From assembly GCF_019649055.1 (NCBI RefSeq), contig NW_026570227.1:2828722-2892721 (forward strand): a DNA stretch of 64,000 nucleotides, given 5' to 3'. A program made the position numbers and the translations under genes. Source of the DNA: Paramacrobiotus metropolitanus (taxonomy: Eukaryota; Tardigrada; Eutardigrada; Parachela; Macrobiotidae). The notes under the pieces were generated by a model, which worked only from the letters and a program-made list of their open reading frames with translations, did no database searches and was not told the DNA's origin. How positions within the stretch are numbered: position 1 is the stretch's first letter; each line of letters opens with the position of its first letter. Of this stretch, positions 46,401-55,983 are shown piece by piece.

Positions 46401-47012
46401 TATGTGAGGCCCAGTAAATTACTTTGCAATGACAAATGACAATGTTCGGCGAATAAAAACTGTTCTGTGAATTTTGTCTGTATGCAACAGGATGCAAAAG
46501 ATCACGAACGGTTTTTTTTCAGGGCTGAAAGCCTTGGACAAGTTTACCTGTTCGTCGTCAGCGCGCTTTATGATTTGCTGCAAAACGTTGCGCCGGAAGA
46601 ATGGGACAAGATTTTTGTGTGCTACGACAACATCTGTCAGCTTAATAGACTTAAAGCCGCAAGTGAACCTCTTCCTTTTCCGGAACCCTTCGACCAAATC
46701 TGGAACCGTGTGTCGAAAATTGTTGACGGACTGCATATTCAAAACCACAAGGATCCCAGATGCAAAGAGAAGTACCATCCTGATAAGTACTTGAAGAGCT
46801 ATCCTACTGCCACTGAACGAAACACCATGGCAGCAGAACAGACCTTTTCCTGGATCGCCAAGTTTAAGAAGCAGTTAAATGCAATGAACAAGGCCAGACA
46901 GTTTTTCTTTATCCACCGAATGATAGTGCGAAGAAATGAGTACATGTCTCACTGTGTGGCGAAAAATAGCCGACCTGTAGGGGGTACGATGCGCACGTTC
47001 AAAGAAAAGTGA
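40444..47012 (+). CDS. KDZ-transposase-like protein with CxC5-like and CxC6-like clusters
   Basis: Seven exons fit: 40444-40587, 42047-42265, 43525-about 43715, about 43936-44192, 45478-45644, 45970-46182 and 46523-47012. Junctions 1, 2, 4, 5 and 6 match in phase; the third is unresolved. Domains in order: a CxC5-like cysteine cluster split over exons 2-3 (VVHCLKGC, MPRVLQWHRDP, LRCRGCGSRY); a CxC6-like cluster in exons 4-5 (NHRCSEACLAKQCGRIFIMD, FCERDPTRELSMCTHA); and an RNase-H-like core in exons 6-7 (KIFVCYDNICQLNRL, VSKIVDGLHIQNHKDPRC, NTMAAEQTFSWIAKFKK). YDNICQ and AEQTF-W match the KDZ YDxxCQ and E-containing motifs. Families CxC1-CxC6/KDZ are known DNA-transposase modules. No internal stop was found. 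It could be an active or a domesticated transposase. Confidence 0.7.
41325..41680. mobile_element. Fold-back element 3, in intron 1 of the KDZ-like gene
   Basis: CAAGCACGAGGACCCAGTTG at the left end faces its complement CAACTGGGTCCTCGTGCTTG at the right. Arms of about 150 bases are inverted copies, through GATATCATAGATAAGTTTAA and CTCAAAGTTAGTATTGA, around a spacer of about 35 bases near 41480-41515. The right arm has about 16 extra bases near its inner end. Confidence 0.9.
42350..42805 (-). other. Antisense open frame inside intron 2 of the KDZ-like gene
   Basis: A minus-strand frame of 151 codons, preceded by a good acceptor (TTTCTTAG, 42814-42807). Upstream on the same strand a possible exon starts at 43097 (MARTSIDWLHQNHAISGTDA) with a GTGAGG donor. 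The two do not join in phase and no domain is recognised. It may be a nested gene remnant or chance. Confidence 0.2.
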
Positions 47013-49290
47013 GCGGTAATATGGGTGCGCAAGGCTGTTTAGGATTACAGTTATGATTTATTAGACCAGAATAATAGTGTTCTTGCTTTTTTTAATTTTC
47101 GACCTTAGTGCGATTTCTTTCACGAGATAAACCGCCTAAGTTGTTGTTCAGATGCAGGTATTGTGCTGGCATGTTTGTTCTGTAACCTTGGTCAAAGTCT
47201 GGTTATTTCTGAACTAAAATGTTTGGTTATCTCGGAGTGCAAGAAAAACGAAGTTTACCTCCTGTTGTTAAGAATGCTAATCGGCCATTTTACTGCATTC
47301 TGTGTTAAGCGCGATCGGTGAAAGGCATTACACAGATAAAACACCTCAGAAACGTCACATATCATATCACACAAACAGACTTTTTAAACGGCATGCTTTA
47401 ATTGGAGAGATCTACGTCTTTCTATCTGGGCTTCTTCGACTTTAGCCAGCGATGTGTTAGCAAAAATGTGCAATTTGCCTGCTACGTTGTCAAGCGCCAA
47501 TGTACTCTGCCCAGTCCTGTCGCGGAAGTTCAAGCATTTGCGTAAATCAAGTCAAAAATGTTTTTGTACTTTGTTTAGTAAGATTTGTCCCAGGTTTCCA
47601 ATATAACCTTTCATTACTTCTCGAAACGCGCTTTAAATGCGTTCTGTACGATACAGTGCCTAAAGTTCTGTAAAAGTGAATTTGCCAATGGTGCACCGCT
47701 GAATCTTACAGAGCGCTACAGAACAGCGAGACCACTAACTCAAAATTTTGTGCCTTTACAGTTAGTTTGAATTAATTTTATTTATTTTTCACCACGTGTC
47801 GGTGGTTTCAGATAGTCCTGCTTTGTTTTGGTTTTTGACACGTCAACACTTACTGTATCTGTTTCCCATTTGCAAGATTTCTACAGAAAGTGTACCATTA
47901 TGAGTTCTCGTAAAAAAAACCCTGTGCAACTTGCAAACCCTTTGTGAGCTTAAGATAGTTGGAAAAGAGTTCGATGAGTCTTCCAGCATAGTGATCTTTA
48001 TTTTTCTCCTTTTCTGATGGAACTGTTTTTGTGTGGATTTAGCATTGTACTGAACACCGCATGTTAGCAACGAACTTCCTGTAATACGAGTAGTTATAAT
48101 GCGAACACCATTCCAGAAAAATGCCTGCTTAATTAAACAAATTTTGCCCAGAAAAATCCCACCATGAGACACAAAACGCTCTGTTGTTGCTAATCTAGCT
48201 GGCAGCCGTTATTGATTTTGCTCTGATGACTGGTAACTCGTTCATCTTCACACTAATTTCTTAGTTTATCTCAAAAAGTACCAATTCAAACTCCAAGTAT
48301 AATTTTTAGCCGTACGATTGGCACATCAAAAAGTCACAACGAATTATTTTGAAACATCATTTTCATTACAAATCATTTCACTTGTGGTATAAAAATGCTA
48401 GTTATGTATCGTAACGGAGCCAGGAGAGTTCCTTTTAGATACAGAACACTTTAACTCGGGCGTCCAATCAGCGGTAAGGGGGTGTGATCCAAACGTTACA
48501 GAACTTCCGGCTCTGTATCGTACAGAAAGCATTTAAAGTGCTTTCGAGTACAGCTATTGCGGATCCGAATAGGCTAAAATTAAATCTAAATCCGAATAAT
48601 TGCGGATCCGAATAGGCTATGTGGCAGTAATCGGCCAGCCAGCTGAAGCTGGGATCGGGTTCTAGTAACCTTTAGAGGGCTTATAGCTGTCCTTCCAGAC
48701 TGTGGCCTTCCAGCGATAAATTCCATAGAAATTTTTATAAACTGTTCACTTTTGCGTGGTTGGTGGTTGTTGTGAAGATCCCAAATGAACGTGCACTTAT
48801 ATAAATTTTTGCGAATGTTAAAATGGCTTCAGGATGATTGCGGTTAGTTAGCCAGCAAAGATAGCTAACTTGGAGATGATGTTACTGTTTTCCAAGGATG
48901 AGACTTGCGTTAAAGTACAGGAGTTTTGTGTTGTGCCTGATATCTAAAAAGCAAGCGGAAAGATTGCACTAGTGGAAAAATCGAAGAAAAATCCGACAAA
49001 GCAGTGCCTTGATAAATCTGTCGTTTGCGCTAAAATGTGTTTAATCGGACCTTGTGGGATTAAGTGTGCTTAAAAACAGAACTAAAGTCGTTGCCAGTGA
49101 TTTACGAACGAGATTGTATTATAAAAGGCACATGGGACCACCAGAGGTTCCTTTACGAAATCACAAAAGGAAACGTCATCCACTTTACCAGTGCCACCTG
49201 TTTTACTGCAAAGGTCACATAGCCTTCACTGAAATACAGAAGAGAACTGTATCAAGCGAATTTGATAAGAGCTTCGTCAGCCATGTTCGC
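47013..49290. other. 3' flank of the KDZ-like gene, no gene seen
   Basis: AT-rich. At 48556-48576 and 48599-48619 a 21-bp string (ATTGCGGATCCGAATAGGCT...) is directly repeated. Nothing else is supported. Confidence 0.45.
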
Positions 49291-51060
49291 ACTGTTGCGG
49301 CTTATATGCCGTGTCGCGCTTGTTGCGGCGTCGCGGCAGCCCAATGCTAGCACACACGCTAGCACTGGTTGCGGCCCGTTGCGGCGTGTCGCGGCTTATA
49401 GACCGTGTCGCGGCTGTTGCGGCAGCCCAATGCTAGCACACACGCTAGCACTGGTTGCGGCCCGTTGCGGCGTGTCGCGGCTTATAGGCCGTGTCGCGGC
49501 TGTTGCGGCGTCGCTGCAGCCCAATGCTAGCACACACGCTAGCACTGGTTGCGGCCCGTTGCGGCGTGTCGCGGCTTATAGGCCGTGTCGCGGCTGTTGC
49601 GGCGTCGCGGCAGCCCAATGCTAGCACACGCTAGCACTGGTTGCGGCCCGTTGCGGCGTGTCGCGGCTTATAGGCCGTGTCGCGGCTGTTGCGGCGTCGC
49701 GGCAGCCCAATGCTAGCACATACGCTAGCACTGGTTGCGGCCCGTTGCGGCGTGTCGCGGCTTATAGGCCGTGTCGCGGCTGTTGCGGCGTCGCGGCAGC
49801 CCAATGCTAGCACACGCTAGCACTGGTTGCGGCCCGTTGCGGCGTGTCGCAGCTTATAGGCCGTGTCGCGGCTGTTGCGGCGTCGCTGCAGCCCAATGCT
49901 AGCACACGCTAGCACTGGTTGCGGCCCGTTGCGGCGTGTCGCGGCTTATAGGCCGTGTCGCGGCTGTTGCGGCGTCGCTGCAGCCCAATGCTAGCACACG
50001 CTAGCACTGGTTGCGGCCCGTTGCGGCGTGTCGCGGCTGTTGCGGCGTCGCGGCAGCCCAATGCTAGCACACACGCTAGCACTGGTTGCGGCCCGTTGCG
50101 GCGTGTCGCGGCTTATAGGCCAAGTCGCGGCTGTTGCGGCGTCGTTGCAGCCCAATGCTAGCACACGCTAGCACTGGTTGCGGCCCGTTGCGGCGTGTCG
50201 CGGCTTATAGGTCAGTCGCGGCTGTTGCGGCGTCGTTGCAGCCCAATGCTAGCACACACGCTAGCACTGGTTGCGGCCCGTTGCGGCGTGTCGCAGCTTA
50301 TAGGCCGTGTCGCGGCTGTTGCGGCGTCGCTGCAGCCCAATGCTAGCACACACGCTAGCACTGGTTGCGGCCCGTTGCGGCGTGTCGCGGCTTATAGGCC
50401 GTGTCGCGGCTGTTGCGGCGTCGCTGCAGCCCAATGCTAGCACACACGCTAGCACTGGTTGCGGCCCGTTGCGGCGTGTCGCGGCTTATAGGCCGTGTCG
50501 CGGCTGTTGCGGCGTCGCGGCAGCCCAATGCTAGCACACGCTGGTTTGCGGCCCGTTGCGGCGTGTCGCGGCTTATAGGCCGTGTCGCGGCTGTTGCGGC
50601 GTCGCTGCAGCCCAATCGCTAGCACACGCTAGCACTGGTTGCGGCCCGTTGCGGCGTGTCGCTGCTTATAGGCCGTGTCGCGGCAGCCCAATGCTAGCAC
50701 ACACGCTAGCACTGGTTGCGGCCTGTTGCGTCGTGTCGCGGCTTATAGGCCGTGTCGCGGCTGTTGCGGCGTCGCGGCAGCCCAATGCTAGCACACACGC
50801 TAGCACTGGTTGCGGCCCGTTGCGGCGTGTCGCGGCTTATAGGCCGTGTCGCGGTTGTTGCGGCGTCGCGGCAGCCCAATGCTAGCACACACGCTAGTAC
50901 TGGTTGCGGCCCGTTGCGGCGTGTCGCGGCTTATAGGCCGTGTCGCGGCTGTTGCGGCGTCGCGGCAGCCCAATGCTAGCACACACGCTAGCACTGGTTG
51001 CGGCCCGTTGCGGCGTGTCGCGGCTTATAAGCCGTGTCGCGGCTGTTGCGGCGTCGCGGC
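49291..51060 (-). repeat. 93-bp satellite array, right, about 20 units, inverted
   Basis: The same repeat as 29470-30665 on the opposite strand, almost all type B (TGCTAGCACACACGCTAGCA). Some units are 2 bases shorter (CACACGCTAGC). The outermost unit near 51020 has the type-A string CTTATAAGCC in place of CTTATAGGCC. Type-A features therefore lie at the outer edge of both arrays. Confidence 0.97.
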
Positions 51061-51173
51061 AAGGCACCCTGACAGCCTCAGAAGCACTGCCGCGCGTTGT
51101 CACGCTTTATGTACTGTGTCGCGCCCCGTAGCGGTTTTCATTTCGTTACGACGGCGCTACTGTCGCGCAACAC

Positions 51174-51195
51174 GATCTTGGTACGGATTGAGCCA
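51174..51195 (-). repeat. Right terminal inverted repeat of the large element
   Basis: Complement of the left end: CTTGGTAC then GATTGAGCCA. It lies about 115 bases outside the array, while the left copy lies about 40 bases outside its array. Confidence 0.7.
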
Positions 51196-53019
51196 GTCCT
51201 ATTCAACCCTACAATAATATACAAAAAGTATGTTGAACTTTATGTTAAAAATTAAGCGACAACTGACCTGGCGGTTCGCGTTTGGGCAAAAATCATGAAG
51301 GAAAGTTATTTTGCAGAACAGGCAGTCCTGTATGCAGTTAATTGAACAGCTAAAACGATTGAAAGCGTGAAAATCTGAAAAATTTGCGGTTTGCTGTTTG
51401 GAACGTTGCAGATGTCTTCGAGTTCTTTTCTTTGTGTGTTTAACCAGTGAAAGCATTACGCAAATCAATAATACAGTAACACCAGTAGTATTTTACAGTA
51501 AATGATATGGCAGTACCAAGGAATATAAGAGATAAGTATCTCTGGTACTGAATGATGTTAAAATCTGCTGGATGAAAATTCAGCAATTGTAATTAAGACG
51601 TGAAACGTGTGGCACGACCTACAGCCTCAACCGCTTGGAAGGTCACGTCTGAAAGAAATTAAAAAATTTTTGTCCGAGCAATCTGTGAAACTTTGATTTG
51701 GTTTAATTTATTTAAGTAATTGTGACAGGCAGACGCCGACGACTCACAGTGAGCTTTATTGACAAATAAAGGGAGCAAATACCGCGTGATTGCGGGAAGA
51801 AAGAACCATGCAGCCAATGTCTGGCATGAGAAAATCAGCACGTGTAGTGACTGACAGCCAGTTCTAGAGCGTACCAAAAGTGAGAGAGAAGTGAGAAATT
51901 GCTGGCGGCAACGTCGTGCTGTCCGGACATGTGGAATTTGATGCGCAGACTGGGCTCGTATCCAACGCGAGCGTATATGCGCTGAGTCATACTGCGAGTG
52001 AGAGGAACGAGAGAGCAAGTATGCTCAGTGAGTGCACCCACGGTAGATCCGCTAGGCGGAGAGTGCAGTGCAGCCACTCACGTACGTACAAGAGAGGGCG
52101 AATCAGCATGTGTGCGTTGGTACGCATACGCAAAGTGGCGTATCTACCACGCAGACTGTCGTGCCTCTAACATAATGTTTTGCCTTACCGTTAATTCGTT
52201 AATTTGGAATCTTTAATTTGGAACTGGAATTTTGGCACTCTAAAATCTTAAATACCTACGATTTCCTTGGCTGTGTGCCAATACCTCTATATTTCGCTAC
52301 GACGTTTAAAAGAAATTTTTTGACAAAAAAATTAAAGGAATTCTTCGCCGAACAAAGTTCTTTGATGAACAAATCAAAGGTCACGCTATGTGAAATCTCC
52401 GGAATTCTGCCAGAAAACTAATGTCAAAAATGATTCGGTATACTTTAACATAACTGTATACGCAAGTCTAAAAAACTTACAACGTTTTTATTACTATTAA
52501 TATCAAAAGAGGCTAGTTCTGCGCAGCGGGATCGCTAGTGTTACCTGTATATTTTTGTAAATTTGTACAAGTTCAAAACAGTTTTAAATATTTAAAAATA
52601 TTTTTAAAGGTGGGCTCGCCAAAAATTTTATGGAGTTAGAAAAATAAGTGGAAGAGCGCAAGGTTCCGGAAAAGATGTGAACGGTATTTCGCAATTAACT
52701 TTAAGTTCTTGCAGCTTTGGAATTTTTTATTTAGAATGGCGGTATAAAAATTTCACAATTTTTCTAAGAAATTAAAATTTTCGCTGAATACACAGCCTCA
52801 GCCGACAGCAAAAATAGGCGGCCTAGTTATGGAGAAAGTTCATGTAATTAGTCGATGCTGGTGCTGCTCCCCATACAGAGGCACATGTCTCAAGACAGAG
52901 ACAGAAACTGTTAAAACGCACATTTCCTGACCATTTTAAGAGACATAAATTTCTAAAAGCCATAAATTTCTGAAGACAAAACTGTTCAAAACGTTTTCAA
53001 CACCTCCATTACCTCATAC
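51196..53019. other. Intergenic, no gene seen
   Basis: AT-rich. Open frames at 51659-52216 on both strands are short and unrecognised. Confidence 0.45.
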
Positions 53020-53345
53020 ACAACTGGTCACGCGCTTACGCGACCGCTACCTTGTATTCATACAATCTTACCGACCAAAACGTTTTTATGCGCCGTTTTT
53101 ATAGACTCGTCAAGGCGTGGTCAGTGTTAGTCCAGCTTGGTCTTAAAAAATTCCAAATTTTCCATAGGTTTGCCAATATATTTTTTTTTATTGACCAGTG
53201 GTCAGAAGATGGTTTCACCATGTCTGAAGTATAGGAAACGTAAAGAGCACTCAAAAAAGTGTTCAGTGCACAGCAATAAAAAGTACTTAACATAATCATT
53301 GTAACCACGGCGACTATAGCGGATGCATAAATACTCGTACTTGCT
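53020..53345 (+). repeat. Dispersed repeat, copy 1 (partners 58650-58980 and 59640-59890)
   Basis: Shares TTGTATTCATACAATCTTAC, AGCTTGGTCTTAAAAA, CAGAAGA.G.TTCACCA-like text and AACCACGG in order with 58650-58980, in the same orientation. A more diverged copy lies near 59640-59890 (AAGCTTGGTCTCAAAAAATG). No coding content is seen. Confidence 0.75.
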
Positions 53346-53365
53346 TTTTAGTGGAGATAATAATT

Positions 53366-53379
53366 ATTATTGTGTCAAT
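53366..53379 (+). repeat. Candidate target-site duplication, left
   Basis: ATTATTGTGTCAAT, identical to 54242-54255. It lies about 20 bases before retroelement similarity starts; the gap is AT-rich filler. Confidence 0.55.
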
Positions 53380-53399
53380 TGTTATTGTGATAATTATTA

Positions 53400-54241
53400 T
53401 TGTATTGTGTGGCTGCATTTAGCAGAGATTCCGGGGCCTGGCTGAATGCATTACCTGCGCCTTGTCTTGGAACGTTTTTACGAGATGAAGAAGTCAGAGT
53501 AGGAGTGGCATTACGTTTTGGATTGCCCGTAGTGACAGCTCATAACTGCGTGGCATGCGGCAAATTAGTGGAAACAAATGGCCATCACGGGCTTTCCTGC
53601 AATAAATCAACGAAAGGGCGATGGGCCAGACATAGAGAAATGAACAGTATTGCCAAAAACTGTTGCGAGAGTGCAGGATTCCCATGTCAACTGGAACCGA
53701 CAGGCCTATCACCAAGTGCGGCGATTCGACCTGACGGCATGACGCTTATTCCAGTCCGTCAAGGAAAGTCTGTTGTATGGGATGTCACAAGTTGGTGTAC
53801 AGTAGCCGATTCCCATGTCCACGGAAGTTCGAAGAAGGCAGGAAGTGTGGCTCACCTGGCAGAACATGAGAAGCGACGGAAGTACTCCCCACTGGAAAGT
53901 AGACACCTTTTCTATCCCTTAGTTGTTGAAACGTTCGGTGTCTTCGGCCTAGCTTTAAGTGAATTTGTACATTTTATGGGCCGTAAAACTCGGGAATTAA
54001 CTGGAGAAGCGCGTTCTACTGCTTTTATGAAGCAACGTTTTAGTCTGGCTGTCATTAAGGGAAATGCTACTGCGTGCTAATGCTAATGCTAATGCTACTG
54101 CGTAAGTACGTTGCCTTTTAACCCGCGGGCGGATAGAGATTTTGGTTGTTTTTTTTAACGTTTAAATTTTAACTGTAAAGTAGTGTGCCCGCGCTTGCAT
54201 TTGTGTTGTTATGGCGGCTATTGCCCAATAAATTTGAAACC
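53400..54241 (+). pseudogene. 5'-truncated retroelement, copy 2
   Basis: Begins abruptly inside the polyprotein at SRDSGAWLNALPAP, with no reverse transcriptase. It keeps the CCHC knuckle (CVACGK, GHHGLSC) and the PD-(D/E)XK-like block (RPDGMTLIPVRQGK, VVWDVT). The frame stops at 54080, where GCTACTGCGT is duplicated around a GCTAAT triplet expansion (about 28 bases inserted near 54073-54100). The rest of the C-terminus (GCFF) is still readable beyond in another frame. The tail GCCCAATAAA matches copy 1. 5' truncation plus flanking repeats is the classic outcome of target-primed reverse transcription. Its coding is closer to copy 1 than to copy 3. Confidence 0.85.
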
Positions 54242-54255
54242 ATTATTGTGTCAAT
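54242..54255 (+). repeat. Candidate target-site duplication, right
   Basis: ATTATTGTGTCAAT directly after the retroelement tail, identical to 53366-53379. Confidence 0.55.
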
Positions 54256-54339
54256 AATGGTAAATGACCCAATTTCGTAAACGTCCATAAAAGGTAAAGT
54301 ACAGCGCACCTTATGTCCAATATGCAGTATCTGCATAGG

Positions 54340-54665
54340 TCAAAACGTACAAATATCAGAAGATCAGAACGTCAGAAAATAGAATGTCAGGTAATCAAAA
54401 TGTAAACAATTAAGAACGTCAGAATATCAAAAAATTAAGAACGTTAGAACGTCAGAACATCAGAACGTTAAAACGTGAATAATTTAAGACGTTAGAATGT
54501 CAAAAATTCAGAAAGTCAGAATATGAGAATGTCAGAATATCGGAACGTCAGAACGTAAAAAATTGAGAACGTTGGAAAGACAGAACATCAGAACATTAAA
54601 ACTTGATAAATTAAAATCGTTAGAATGTCAAAACTTTAGAACGTTAGAACGTCAATACTTCTTAT
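54340..54665. repeat. Degenerate 9-10-bp repeat array (AGAACGTCA)
   Basis: About 30 imperfect units such as CAGAACGTCAGAA, AGAATGTCA and AGAACGTTA in a head-to-tail row, 85 bases after the retroelement copy ends. No coding frame. Confidence 0.85.
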
Positions 54666-55983
54666 AAAATACGACTACGAAAGCCTATATACGATTACAA
54701 TCATAGTCTTAAAATACTTTTTTTTCCATAATTCTGGCTTTTTTATTTTTTTAATAACCTTTCCAAAATAAAGCTCATACTATCCATTACGTAAGTGCCG
54801 AGCGCGGATGCGCGAGGCAACCTTGTTTATGTCTATACACTATACCTGTGCGTTTCAAAAAGTGCTAGTGCGTAGTGACCGCTTATATCTGAATCTACGC
54901 CTATCACCACTGCAGCTGCACCATCCCTAACGCTTTTTGATACTGCCCCTTGCGGCTAAACCCAGGAAAAGTGCAACCGCGGACGACGCAGCATCATAAA
55001 ATGGTCGAAGTGCAGCAAGCGCAATGACAAACTTCATAGGGAGTGCTTTATGCAGTACCATAATATGCAGTTGTAATAAACGTTATGGCAAAGAAATATC
55101 ATCAGCGTAATTTGTTATGTATTTTATTGGGTAGTAGTGGTCAAAACACATCGAAACGGGTTTTGGCAACTTTTAATTTTTTTGTTGACCAGTGGTCAAC
55201 GTGTTGACCACTTCTATAGTGCTGTTTTAAAGCACTTTTCTTTAACAATTTAATAAAGCTATTGCTTTTACGTAATAACTGTTTGCCTAATTATTGCAGA
55301 ATTAAACGTTTTTATGCTGTAGACCGTCCATGGGCATTGGCGTTCTGCAGGCGACATAGTAACCACCGCTGACCTATGGTCAACAGAGGCTCACAAAAAA
55401 TTCCCTTTCTTAATTGAATTTTTTTCATGGGGAAATGCGGATTTTCATAAGGAAACTCGCACTCCTTCGGGTACCGCCCGCTGGAGGGTTAATCTTAAAA
55501 TTTTCATTTTTCTCTTCATCTTTTAAAATAAGAAAGTTTCGGAAAAGAGTGCAAAAGCAAAGGGTGTTTAAATTTTGGTGCTGGGTAGTTTGTGCCGCCT
55601 TCGCTGGGTGGCTAGCCGTGTTGCACAGTCACGTGCCCAGTGTGCACATACACGGGCATGGTGATCGTTCATGGTCGCGCTTATGCCTTTGATCGGGCCA
55701 AGGTAACTCCTCCTCGTACTGGACTTCATTAACCGCGAAGGAATCGCACCCATATGATTTTAGGATCTTCAAATATTTCTAAACATTTCGGAATATTATA
55801 TTTGCAAAGCGCTGTTTGAAAATATTTATTAAAATACCTCAAAAATTTGGAATCTTATATTTAAAAATTTCTGAAAATCTTTAATTGTTTCCAAAGCTGG
55901 CTCCGCGCAGCGGGGCCAATACCCCGATATTTCAGTATTTCTGCGTGTAAAAAAAAATTTCAAATAAAAATTGATAAAGAACT
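54666..55983. other. Intergenic, with a short dispersed repeat
   Basis: At about 54750-54830, ACTATCCATTAC and the 20-mer GCCGAGCGCGGATGCGCGAG are shared with 63010-63100. No gene supported. Confidence 0.5.

Larger units (their letters stand above)
29407..51195. mobile_element. Candidate 21.8-kb transposon with inverted satellite ends
   Basis: The outer ends match as an inverted repeat: TGGCTCAATC, then GTACCAAG, at 29407-29428, and its complement at 51174-51195 (20 of 22 positions). Just inside lie arrays of the same 93-bp repeat in opposite orientation (29470-30665 and 49291-51060). The interior holds a KDZ-transposase-like gene, a divergent P-loop NTPase gene and a PHD-like gene. Fold-back (FB/Galileo-type) transposons are known for long inverted ends made of tandem repeats, and KDZ transposons for carrying extra genes. 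That this is one element is inference. I could not see a target-site duplication, and the ends may be imprecise. Confidence 0.6.
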
